Shown: positions 8,044 through 15,130 of the stretch, in pieces
Numbering within the stretch: position 1 is the first letter of the stretch
Layout of the letters: each line of letters begins with the position of its first letter
Assembly (NCBI RefSeq): GCF_004745635.1
Contig: NZ_SRLB01000051.1
Span: forward strand, 1-32,180
Source of the DNA: Methylobacterium nonmethylotrophicum
GTDB taxonomy: Bacteria > Pseudomonadota > Alphaproteobacteria > Rhizobiales > Beijerinckiaceae
DNA length: 32,180 nt
Direction of reading: 5' to 3'
Notes under the pieces: generated by a model
Databases searched by the model: none
Told to the model about the DNA's origin: nothing
Seen by the model: only the letters and a program-made list of their open reading frames with translations
Made by a program: the position numbers and the translations under genes

Positions 8044-9069
8044 TCAATACAGCACGTTCTTCGCTTCGTCCGTCCCGATATTTTCCTTCGTCACAAGAAC
8101 GACGCCGGTGTCGATGAATTTGTCCACCTTCTGCTTGGCCAGCACCTTGGCGACGGTGGCCACGCCGAGCTCGCCCATCCGGAACGAGCCCTGGACGACG
8201 ATCGCCGCCAGGGTGCCGTCCTTGACGAAGTCCTGCAGGTCCTGGTTGCCGTCGAAGCCCACCGCCGCGATCCGGTCGGCCCGGCCGGCCTGCTTGACCG
8301 CCCGGCCCATGCCGATCGCGGTCGGCTCGTTGGCCCCGAAGAGTCCCTTGAGGTCGGGGTGGGCGGCCAGCACATCGGCGGTCTGGTTGAGCGCCGTCGC
8401 CATCTGGGACTGCGAGTAGTACGGCCCGACGATCTGCAGCTTCGAGTGCGCCTTCACGTAGTCGGTGAAGCCGCCGACGCGGCCGACCTCCGAGCCGGTG
8501 CCGGCGACGTAGGACATCACCGCGATCTTGCCCTCCGGGCCGGTGCGCGCGATCAGGGCGCGCGCGGCGAGTTCCCCGGCCTTGCGGTTGTCGGTGGCGA
8601 GGAACGCCTGGTAGTAGGGCTCGGCGCTCTTCGCGAGGCCGGAATCGAGGATCACCACCGGGATCCGCGCCTCCCAGGCCTTCTTGACCGCCGGCACCAG
8701 GGCGTCGGGGTCGGAGGGCGCCAGCACGATGCCGGCGACGCGGCGGTTGACCGCGTTCTCCACCATGTTGACCTGATCGGCGATGGCCGATTCCGCCGCC
8801 GGGCCCTGGAAGGTCAGGCTGTGGCCCTGCACCCCCTTCATCGCCGTCTCGGCGCCCTTCTGGACGTTCTGCCAGAAGGTCGAGTTCACCGTCTTGACGA
8901 TCACGGCGATCTCGCCGGCCCGCGCGGGCAAGGCGGCGAGGAGGCCGGAGGCGAAGAGGGCGGCGGCAAGAGCTCTGGCGGCAAGAGCTCTGGCGGCAAG
9001 AGCTCTGGCGGCAAGAGCTCTGGCGGCAAGAGCTCTGGCGGCAAGTCCTCTGGCGGCAAGAGCTGTCAT
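8044..9069 (-). CDS. sugar ABC transporter periplasmic substrate-binding protein
   Basis: 341 residues. The mature part starts near GEIAVIVKTVNSTFW and follows the periplasmic binding protein type I (ribose/galactose-class) pattern: QGPAAES, MVENAVNRRVAGIVLAPSD, VVILDSGL, FLATDNRKAGELAA, GLFGANEPTAIGMGRAV and AAVGFDGNQD. It delivers a monosaccharide to the adjacent permease and ATPase. The N-terminus is abnormal: five-residue RALAA/LAARA units repeat about six times before the hydrophobic core and the LPARA cut site, so the positively charged n-region is greatly extended. ATG at 9069 has GGAGGAGA just upstream, and no other in-frame start exists within the repeat, so the repeat is translated. 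It is 50 bases downstream of the permease gene. Confidence 0.92.
   Translation of the reverse strand: MTALAARGLAARALAARALAARALAARALAARALAAALFASGLLAALPARAGEIAVIVKTVNSTFWQNVQKGAETAMKGVQGHSLTFQGPAAESAIADQVNMVENAVNRRVAGIVLAPSDPDALVPAVKKAWEARIPVVILDSGLAKSAEPYYQAFLATDNRKAGELAARALIARTGPEGKIAVMSYVAGTGSEVGRVGGFTDYVKAHSKLQIVGPYYSQSQMATALNQTADVLAAHPDLKGLFGANEPTAIGMGRAVKQAGRADRIAAVGFDGNQDLQDFVKDGTLAAIVVQGSFRMGELGVATVAKVLAKQKVDKFIDTGVVLVTKENIGTDEAKNVLY
8961..9068. repeat. 15-bp tandem repeat inside a signal-peptide coding region
   Basis: The unit AGCTCTGGCGGCAAG (plus strand) occurs exactly five times (8971-9045), followed by one variant copy starting TCCTC (9046-9060), with partial units at both ends. 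Since 15 is a multiple of three, copy-number change would lengthen or shorten the signal peptide by five residues without a frameshift. Confidence 0.95.
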
Positions 9070-9119
9070 GGGGTCTCCTCCAGGGTCGGCGCCGGGTTCT
9101 CCCGGTCGCAGGTCGGGCG

Positions 9120-10151
9120 TCAGCGGCGGTTGCGGAGCTGGTCGATCCAGACGGTGAGCAGGATGACGAGGCCGATGATGATCTGCTGGGTGAAGGCCGA
9201 GACCCCGTTCATGTTGAGGCCGTTGCGCAGGATGCCGATCACGAAGGCGCCGATCACCGTGCCGGAGATCGTGCCCACCCCGCCGGCCAGCGAGGTGCCG
9301 CCGATGACCGCGCTCGCGATCGCGTCGAGCTCGTACATCACGCCTTCGTTCGGCTGGGCGGTGACGAGGCGGGACATCAGCACGCAGCCGGTGAGCCCGG
9401 CGAGCAGGCCCGACAGGACGTAGGTGAGCGTGACCACCCGCCCGACCGCGACGCCGGAGAGCCGCGCCGCCTCGGCGTTGGAGCCGACCGCGTAGACGTG
9501 GCGGCCGAGCACCGAGCGCCGGAGCCCGAACGCGACGGCCAGCGCGATGACCGCCATCAGCAGCACCGGGTAGGGGATGCCCGGAAACAGCACCTCCGGA
9601 AAGCCGTCTTCGCCGACCCGCACGAGGCGCAGGAGCGCGCCGTTGCCGAGTTCGCCGAAGGCCTCGCCCAGCCCCGAGACCGCGCGGGCCCCGGTGAGCT
9701 GGAGCGCCAGGCCGCGGGCGATCAGCATCATGCCGAGGGTCGCGATGAAGGGCGGCAGCTTGAGCCGCGTGACCACGAGCCCGTTGACGAGGCCGCAGAC
9801 CCCGCCGACGCCGATCCCGGCGAGCATCGCCAGCGGCACCGGCAGGCCGAGCTCCTTGACGCAGAGCGCCGCGACGACGCCGGCGAGCGCCAGCACCGAG
9901 CCGACCGACAGGTCGATGCCGCCCGCGATGATGACGACCGTCGCGCCGATGCCGAGCAGCGCGATCGAGGTCACCTGCAGCCCGATGCTCATCCCGTTGC
10001 CGAGCGACAGGAAGGCGCCGCTGGTGAGCGAGAACGCCGCCACCAGGGCGACGAGGCTCCCGAGCGCCGCGAATGTCTGGATCAGGTCCTTCTGCCGGTC
10101 GGACAGGCGCCGGCGCGCGGCCGTGACCGGAGGATTGAGGCCGGCCGACAT
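9120..10151 (-). CDS. sugar ABC transporter permease (RbsC/XylH class)
   Basis: 343 residues, strongly hydrophobic, with about eight to ten membrane spans. Diagnostic segments of the ribose-type permease family are IIAGGIDLSVGSVLALAGV, LVVTRLKLPPFIATLGMM, YAVGSNAEAARLSGV and AIASAVIGGTSLAGGVGTISGTVIGA. It forms the inner-membrane channel for the sugar importer. ATG at 10151 follows the ATPase stop by one base (TGA-G-ATG), so translation is coupled. The C-terminus ends in a short basic tail. Confidence 0.93.
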   Translation of the reverse strand: MSAGLNPPVTAARRRLSDRQKDLIQTFAALGSLVALVAAFSLTSGAFLSLGNGMSIGLQVTSIALLGIGATVVIIAGGIDLSVGSVLALAGVVAALCVKELGLPVPLAMLAGIGVGGVCGLVNGLVVTRLKLPPFIATLGMMLIARGLALQLTGARAVSGLGEAFGELGNGALLRLVRVGEDGFPEVLFPGIPYPVLLMAVIALAVAFGLRRSVLGRHVYAVGSNAEAARLSGVAVGRVVTLTYVLSGLLAGLTGCVLMSRLVTAQPNEGVMYELDAIASAVIGGTSLAGGVGTISGTVIGAFVIGILRNGLNMNGVSAFTQQIIIGLVILLTVWIDQLRNRR

Positions 10152-10152
10152 C

Positions 10153-11712
10153 TCACGCCGTCCCGAAGCCCGAGGCGTAGTGCATGATCTCCTCCTGGTC
10201 GGTGCGGGCGGTGTCGAGGATGCGCACGAGGCGGCCGCGGTGAAACACCGCGACGCGGTCGGTCATCCCGAGGATCTCGGGCAGCTCGGAGCTGATCAGC
10301 ACCACGCCGATGCCGCGGGCGGCAAGCCGGTCCATGATCGTGTAGATCGCGAGCTTGGCGCCGACGTCGATGCCGCGGGTCGGCTCGTCGAACAGCATCA
10401 CCTTCGCGTCGCGAAACAGCCACTTGCCGATGATGATCTTCTGCTGGTTGCCGCCGGAGAGGAGCCGCACCGGCTGGCCCAAGGACGGCGTCCTGATCTC
10501 GAGCCGGTCGACGAAGCCTTGCGCTGCGGCCGCGTGCCGTCCCGCATCGATCAGCCCGAGGCGGTTCGCCACCGCCCCGAGATTGGCGAGCGTCAGGTTG
10601 GCGTCGACCGGCATCTTGACCGCGAGCCCTTGCGCCTTGCGGTCCTCCGACAGGTAGGCGATCCCGGCCGCGATGGCGTCGCGGGGGTCGCGGATCGTGA
10701 GGCTCCGGCCCTCGATCGCGAGCGATCCGGCCTCGAGCGGGTCGGCGCCGAAGATGGCGCGGGCCACCTCGGTGCGCCCGGCCCCCATCAGGCCGGCGAA
10801 GCCCAGGATCTCGCCGCGGCGAAGGGTGAAGCTCACGTCCCGGAAGGCGCCGGCGCGGGTGAGCCCGGCCGCCTCCAGGATCACGTGCCCGGTCGGGACG
10901 GAGGTCCGCTCCGGGAACTTCTCGTCGAGGGCGCGCCCGACCATGCGGGCGACGATCGCGTCGAGCGTGACGGCCGCGAAGGCGTCGGTCGAGACGTGGC
11001 GCCCGTCGCGCAGGACCGTCACCCGGTCGACGATCTCGCGCATCTCGTCGAGGCGGTGCGAGATGTAGACGATGCCCGCACCCGCCGCCTTCAGGTCGCG
11101 GATCACCTGAAACAGGCGGCGCGCCTCCTGCTCGGTGAGGGACGAGGTCGGCTCGTCCATGATGAGCAGCTCGGCCTTGAGCGACAGGGCCTTGGCGATC
11201 TCGACGAGCTGGCACTGGGCCACCGAGAGGTCGCGCACCAGGGTGTCGGGGTCGATGCCGGCGCCGAGCCGGTCGAGGCAGGCCCGCGCGCCGTCCCGCA
11301 GGGCGCGCCGGTCGACCAAGAACCCGCGGCGCGGCTCGCGCCCGAGGAAGATGTTTTCCGCCACCGTGAGGTGGGCCACCAGGTTCAGCTCCTGGTGGAT
11401 CATCGCGATGCCGGCGGCCTCGGCCTCCAGCGGCGAGGCGAAGCGGCGCTCGACGCCCTTGTAGACGATGCGGCCGGCGCTCGGCGCCTGGACGCCGCTG
11501 ATGATCTTCATCAGGGTCGACTTGCCGGCGCCGTTCTCGCCGCAGACGGCGTGGACCTCGCCGCGGCGCAGGTCGAAATCGACGCCTGACAGCGCCCGCA
11601 CGCCCGGAAACTCCTTGGCGATGCCCGACAGCGCCAGGAGCGGGCTCGTGCCCTCCGGCGCCCCGGTCGCGAGGCCGCCGGACGCGGCCGCGTCGTCTGC
11701 TCCGTCGAGCAC
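10153..11712 (-). CDS. sugar ABC transporter ATP-binding protein, two fused ATPase domains (RbsA/XylG class)
   Basis: 519 residues in two ABC domains. Domain 1: Walker A GENGAGKST (58-66), LSVAQ signature (162-166), Walker B LLIMDEPTSS (around 183-191) and H-loop H219. Domain 2: a degenerate Walker A GLMGAGRTE (307-315) lacking the usual Lys, as is normal in this class, signature LSGGNQQK (418-425) and Walker B VMLFDEPTRGID. It powers import by the adjacent permease and binding protein. The start is GTG at 11712 with a GGGAGGGAAG ribosome site. It is the first gene of the operon and is divergent from the GntR regulator 177 bases away, which is the likely controller. Confidence 0.93.
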   Translation of the reverse strand: MLDGADDAAASGGLATGAPEGTSPLLALSGIAKEFPGVRALSGVDFDLRRGEVHAVCGENGAGKSTLMKIISGVQAPSAGRIVYKGVERRFASPLEAEAAGIAMIHQELNLVAHLTVAENIFLGREPRRGFLVDRRALRDGARACLDRLGAGIDPDTLVRDLSVAQCQLVEIAKALSLKAELLIMDEPTSSLTEQEARRLFQVIRDLKAAGAGIVYISHRLDEMREIVDRVTVLRDGRHVSTDAFAAVTLDAIVARMVGRALDEKFPERTSVPTGHVILEAAGLTRAGAFRDVSFTLRRGEILGFAGLMGAGRTEVARAIFGADPLEAGSLAIEGRSLTIRDPRDAIAAGIAYLSEDRKAQGLAVKMPVDANLTLANLGAVANRLGLIDAGRHAAAAQGFVDRLEIRTPSLGQPVRLLSGGNQQKIIIGKWLFRDAKVMLFDEPTRGIDVGAKLAIYTIMDRLAARGIGVVLISSELPEILGMTDRVAVFHRGRLVRILDTARTDQEEIMHYASGFGTA

Positions 11713-11779
11713 GACAGCTTCCCTCCCCGGGGACGATTCGTTTCGTTCTGGCCCTGATCGTTAGCAGGTTCGCGGAATT

Positions 11780-11796
11780 GGTAAAGCCACTTTGCC
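11780..11796. promoter_or_regulatory. candidate operator between the sugar operon and its regulator
   Basis: GGTAAAG and CTTTGCC form 7-base arms (one mismatch) around CCA in the divergent intergenic region. A second weak dyad, TGG-N5-CCA, lies at about 11864-11874, just upstream of the regulator start. Either could bind the GntR/FCD protein at 11890; both are below the quality needed for a firm call. Confidence 0.3.
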
Positions 11797-11889
11797 GACC
11801 TTGCGGCAGGCGCTTGCGGAAATGCCGCGCCCGGCGCAGCATCCTCGTCCCTGGCCGGCATATTGGTCAGGCCAGTCAGGGGGAGAGCG

Positions 11890-12579
11890 ATGAGCGCGGG
11901 CAGCCCGGCCGAGGGCCGGCTCTACCAGCAGGTGGCCGACCGGATCCGGGCACTGATCCAGGCCGGCGGCCTGCGCGCCGGCGACCGGCTGCCGGCCGAG
12001 CGCGAGCTGGCCCAGCAGCTCGGCGTGTCGCGCCCGTCTTTGCGCGAGGCGCTGATCGCCCTCGAGATCGACGGCACGGTCGAGATCCGGATGGGGTCGG
12101 GCATCTACGTCCAGGCCGCCCGGGGCACGGCGCGCACGGCGCCCGCCGGCGACAGCCCGGAGGAGCTGATGCAGGCCCGCGCCGCTCTGGAGGGGGCGGT
12201 GGCGGCGCTCGCCGCCGCCCGGGTGACGCGAGAGCACCTGGGCGCCTTGCGCCAGGCGCTCGACCGCATGGGCGCCGCCATCGCGGAGGGCCGCGCACCC
12301 CTCGACAGCGACCGGGTGTTTCACCTCACCCTCGCCCAGCAGACCGGAAACGGCGTGTTCGTCCGCCTCGTCGCCGGGCTGTTCGACGCGCGCCACAGCC
12401 CGATCGCCGCCCGGCTGCGCAGCCGCTTCGATTCCCCCGCCAGCTGGGCCCTGGCGCTCGCCGAGCACGAGGCGATCCTGGCCGCGCTCGAGGCCCGCGA
12501 CCCGCTGCGGGCACAGGCGGCGATGCACGCGCATCTCGAATTGTCGAAGCGCCGCTGGCTGGAGGAGGAGCCGCGGTGA
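11890..12579 (+). CDS. GntR-family (FadR/FCD) transcriptional regulator
   Basis: 229 residues. The N-terminal winged helix shows LRAGDRLPAERELAQQLGV, SRPSLREALIALE and a GSGIYV wing. The C-terminal FCD domain has the metal/ligand residues DxxFH (DRVFHLTLAQQTGN), HEAILAALEARD and MHAHLELS. FCD regulators often sense sugar acids or other carboxylates, which fits control of a non-phosphorylating sugar pathway by an aldonate intermediate. ATG at 11890 is preceded by GGGGAGA; an in-frame upstream ATG at 11863 lacks a ribosome site. It is divergent from the ABC/sugar operon, the classic layout of a local repressor. Confidence 0.9.
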   Translation: MSAGSPAEGRLYQQVADRIRALIQAGGLRAGDRLPAERELAQQLGVSRPSLREALIALEIDGTVEIRMGSGIYVQAARGTARTAPAGDSPEELMQARAALEGAVAALAAARVTREHLGALRQALDRMGAAIAEGRAPLDSDRVFHLTLAQQTGNGVFVRLVAGLFDARHSPIAARLRSRFDSPASWALALAEHEAILAALEARDPLRAQAAMHAHLELSKRRWLEEEPR

Positions 12580-12687
12580 CATGGTTTCGCGATCGTTCGA
12601 CGGAGCGTGCAGGTCGCGCCGGCCTTGTCCGAGCCCCGCGGGGACGTCGGAGGATGGCCAGTCTGTCGGGCGGATCGAACGGCGCCG

Positions 12688-12951
12688 TCACCCTGCCGGC
12701 GGCTCGGGCAGGTAGCCGGCGGCCCGCAGGGCCTCCTCGACCGCGTCGCACAGCGCGCCTTCGAGGTCGTCGTTGAGCGCGGGCGGAGGAGTGAGCGGCA
12801 CCATCGACGGGAACTGCGCCACCGCCTCCGGCGGCGCGGCCAGAACGGCCGCATCCGGGACGGCCTCATCCGGGACGGTCTCCGCCGCGGCCGTTTCCGC
12901 AGGGTCGGGCTGCCTGTGCGGGCGCAGGGTCGAGATCAGCCGGCCGATCAT
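12688..12951 (-). CDS. small hypothetical protein with conserved-looking acidic C-terminus
   Basis: 87 residues. It begins MIGRLISTLRPHRQPDPAE, continues through an Ala/Val/Pro/Glu-rich linker (about 20-55) and ends in an acidic helix, ALNDDLEGALCDAVEEALRAAGYLPEPP. No membrane span is evident. ATG at 12951 has GAGGGGGA upstream. A longer in-frame start exists at 13170, but that extension overlaps the start of the divergent SDR gene and reads as a shadow. Upstream on the minus strand, GGATC-N17-CGTT (12998-13023) is one mismatch from the sigma-EcfG consensus. The function is unknown. Confidence 0.5.
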   Translation of the reverse strand: MIGRLISTLRPHRQPDPAETAAAETVPDEAVPDAAVLAAPPEAVAQFPSMVPLTPPPALNDDLEGALCDAVEEALRAAGYLPEPPAG

Positions 12952-12997
12952 GCGGTCCCCCTCGGTCCTCCGATGTTCCAGCGACGGGTCTGCAAAG

Positions 12998-13023
12998 AAC
13001 GTGCGCGGGCGCCGTTTCGATCC
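12998..13023 (-). promoter_or_regulatory. weak sigma-EcfG-like promoter candidate
   Basis: Read on the minus strand the site is GGATC-N17-CGTT: the -10 element is exact and the -35 differs at one position from GGAAC. It would place the transcription start about 40 bases upstream of the small gene at 12951. With one mismatch in so short a motif, chance is possible. Confidence 0.3.
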
Positions 13024-13114
13024 GCCCTGCCCGCGTCCGGCCAGGGACCAATGCTTGCCAAGGGCCGATGCGCCCCCATCTCGGGGCTCCGTCACGACCG
13101 CAAGGAGGGCGCGG

Positions 13115-14035
13115 ATGCCCTGGACCACCGCCATGATCCCGCCGCAGGCCGGGCGCCGCGCCATCGTCACCGGCGCGACGAGCGGGATCGGCTACGAGGC
13201 GGCCCTCGCCCTGGCGGGTGCCGGCGCCGAGCTCGTGCTCGCCGCCCGCGACACCGCGAAGGCGGAGGGCGCCGCGGCGGCGATCCGCCGGGCCCATCCC
13301 GGCGCCCGGGTCGAGATCCGCGCCCTCGACACCGCGCGCCTCGCCTCGGTCCGGGCCTTCGCGTCGGCCTGGCGGGACGAGGGGCGCGGGATCGACCTCC
13401 TGCTCCTCAATGCCGGCATCGCCGCGGTGCCGCGGCGCGAGGAGACCGAGGACGGGTTCGAGCGCCAGCTCGCCACCAACTATCTCGGCCACTTCGCCCT
13501 GACCGGGCTGCTGCTGCCGAGCCTCAGGGCGCAGGCCGGCACCCGGATCGTCGCGGTGGCGAGCATCGCCCACCGCTCGGGCAAGATCGCCTTCGACGAC
13601 CTGCAGCTGCGCCGCTCCTACGGCCCGCAAGCGGCCTACCGGCAGACCAAGCTCGCGATGCTGATCTTCGCCCTCGACCTCGACCGGCGCCTGCGCGCCG
13701 CCGGCTCGCCGGTGCGCGCGATCCCGGCCCATCCCGGGGTCGCCGCCACGGCGATCGCCCGGCGCGGCGACCGGGCCGGGCCGCTGGCGGAGCGGATCGG
13801 CGCCGGCCTCCTCGGGCTCATTGGCCAGTCGGCGGCGCGGGGCGCCCTGCCCCTGCTCTACGCCGCCACGGCGCTCGAGGCGGAGGGCGGTCAGTATTAC
13901 GGGCCGGACGGCCTGTGGGAGGTCCGCGGCGATCCGGCGCCCGCCCGGGTCGAGGCCCGGGCCCGCGACCCCGAGGCGGCCGCGCAGCTCTGGGCCCAGT
14001 CCGAGACGCTGACCGGCGTCCGCTACCCGCTCTGA
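13115..14035 (+). CDS. SDR-family oxidoreductase (retinol dehydrogenase-like)
   Basis: 306 residues. Classical SDR motifs appear in order: VTGATSGIG (18-26) for cofactor binding, LLNAGIA (NAG 99-101), S150 in AVASIAHRSG and the catalytic Y175-RQT-K179. The segment FxDLQLRRSYGPQAAYRQTKLAM and the following HPGVAATAI resemble the retinol dehydrogenase/WWOX-like group. It is probably NADP(H)-dependent; the substrate is unknown. ATG at 13115 has a strong AAGGAGGG. It stands alone on the plus strand, convergent with the PLA2-like gene, and is not obviously part of the sugar pathway. Confidence 0.88.
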   Translation: MPWTTAMIPPQAGRRAIVTGATSGIGYEAALALAGAGAELVLAARDTAKAEGAAAAIRRAHPGARVEIRALDTARLASVRAFASAWRDEGRGIDLLLLNAGIAAVPRREETEDGFERQLATNYLGHFALTGLLLPSLRAQAGTRIVAVASIAHRSGKIAFDDLQLRRSYGPQAAYRQTKLAMLIFALDLDRRLRAAGSPVRAIPAHPGVAATAIARRGDRAGPLAERIGAGLLGLIGQSAARGALPLLYAATALEAEGGQYYGPDGLWEVRGDPAPARVEARARDPEAAAQLWAQSETLTGVRYPL

Positions 14036-14041
14036 CGACGC

Positions 14042-14488
14042 CTACTCGTCCTCGTCGTCCTCGGCGACCGGCGCGGCGGGCGCCGTGAAGGCGCGCCCCG
14101 CGGGAGCGACGGGCATCGTGGCGGGGGCGATCGGGATCGTCGGCGGGGCCGTCGCCACCTGCGGGCCCGACGGAAGCAGGCCGGCTGCGAAGGCGACGAA
14201 GCCCGCCGCGTCGCGCACGTCCCGGGGCTGGCGCGGGTCGTGGGCGATCAGGTCGGCCTCGTGCCGCAGGCGGGCGTTGCAGGCCGGCGAGGCCAGCCCG
14301 CCGCGGGGCGTGCAGGCGTCGTGCCGGGCGCAGGCCGCGTCGAGGGCGTCGATCGGCGGCAGCGGCGCGTTGTTGCCCGGGCCGCAGTAATTGCCGTGGA
14401 TGAGGAGCGCCGGCGGACGGCCGGACTGGGCAGAGGCCGTCGTCGCGGCGAGGCCGCAGGCGAGGACGAGCGGAACGGCGAAGCGCAT
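14042..14488 (-). CDS. secreted phospholipase A2-like protein
   Basis: 148 residues. A signal peptide (1-20, ASA-QSG) is followed by HGNYCGPGNN (Y34, C35, G36, G38, N39), resembling the PLA2 calcium loop YxGxGN, and by D50-AAC-A-R-H56-D57-A-C59, resembling the PLA2 CCxxHDxC catalytic helix. Further Cys at 35, 53, 59 and 70 could form disulfides. A Pro/Ala/Thr-rich tail (about 105-140) ends in the acidic run EDDEDE. I infer a periplasmic or exported calcium-dependent lipase or a lipid-binding derivative; the domain is short, so activity is not certain. ATG at 14488 has GGAGGG nearby. A perfect sigma-EcfG-type promoter lies 28 bases upstream of the start. Confidence 0.72.
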   Translation of the reverse strand: MRFAVPLVLACGLAATTASAQSGRPPALLIHGNYCGPGNNAPLPPIDALDAACARHDACTPRGGLASPACNARLRHEADLIAHDPRQPRDVRDAAGFVAFAAGLLPSGPQVATAPPTIPIAPATMPVAPAGRAFTAPAAPVAEDDEDE

Positions 14489-14515
14489 CTTCTGATCCCT
14501 CCGATTGCGCCGGCC

Positions 14516-14540
14516 AACGGTACCGCACACGGGCGGTTCC
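14516..14540 (-). promoter_or_regulatory. sigma-EcfG-type general stress promoter
   Basis: On the minus strand the site reads GGAAC-N16-CGTT, an exact match to the consensus known for alphaproteobacterial EcfG sigma factors. It would start transcription about 20 bases before the ATG of the PLA2-like gene. Confidence 0.75.
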
Positions 14541-14913
14541 TGTGTTGCGTCCAACGGTCCCGCTTCGTATCCAAGCGGAAACATGTCGAGATCCACCGGA
14601 TGGTTCGGCGGCGGCGCGGGTGCAGGCTCGACGCTGCGATGGGCCGGGCCGATGCGCCGTTCGCGATCTCCGGCCGTCCCGGTTGGCGGCAGAACGTCGC
14701 CCGAGCGACGCTGATCGTCGCCTGGTGCGCCGCCGCCGGGCGGCGGGTCGAGCGCACCTCGCTCGCGGCAGGCCGGCAACGCGGATGCTTGCGGCGCGGC
14801 CCGGATCGTGCTGGAGCCGTGCGACGATGACCGTACGGAGGGCCGGTTGAACTCCGCGATCCGCCACGGTGTTGAAGCCTTGCCGGACCCGGCCCGCCAC
14901 CAATGTAGGACCG
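14541..14913. other. intergenic stretch upstream of the NepR-like gene
   Basis: Open frames here are Arg-rich shadows with no motif or ribosome site. The only element noted is TGAAC-N17-TGTT at 14848-14873 (plus strand), a two-mismatch relative of the EcfG promoter, 41 bases before the nepR-like start. It would fit known autoregulation of this system but is weak. Confidence 0.35.
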
Positions 14914-15123
14914 ATGATCGCTTCCGATTCCGATATGCCCGGGCCGCGCGAGCCGTCGGACGGCGCCCCGACCCTCGACGCGGCGAGCCGGGAGCGGCTC
15001 GGCCGCTATCTCCAGGCCCTGTACGAGCCCGTCCTCGACGAGGGGCTCGACCCGCGCCTCGCCGAGCTCCTGAGCCAGCTCGACCGCGACCGGGCCGAGC
15101 AGGGGGGCGGCCCCGACCATTGA
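14914..15123 (+). CDS. NepR-family anti-sigma factor (orphan paralogue)
   Basis: 69 residues. The segment LGRYLQALYEPVLDEGLDPRL-AELLSQLD (29-57, hyphen added) follows the NepR pattern: helix 1 with (I/L)GRxLxxLY, a short acidic linker with Pro, then helix 2 with LxELLxxLD. NepR binds and blocks the EcfG sigma factor until the response regulator PhyR, once phosphorylated, captures NepR. No phyR, ecfG or PhyK-type kinase gene is in the window, so this is a separated or additional copy. ATG at 14914 has TAGGA just upstream; ATG at 14935 is an alternative. The N-terminal 25 residues are disordered-looking, as is usual in NepR. It is convergent with the ABC exporter. Confidence 0.7.
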   Translation: MIASDSDMPGPREPSDGAPTLDAASRERLGRYLQALYEPVLDEGLDPRLAELLSQLDRDRAEQGGGPDH

Positions 15124-15130
15124 GGCCCGC

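Noticed and set aside
8961..9068. Regular tandem units as a possible CRISPR array
   Set aside because: The units are contiguous 15-mers with no spacers and lie inside a coding signal peptide.
6973..9423. An 816-residue open frame opposite the sugar operon
   Set aside because: It spans four real genes and two intergenic gaps antisense, and has shadow-type composition.
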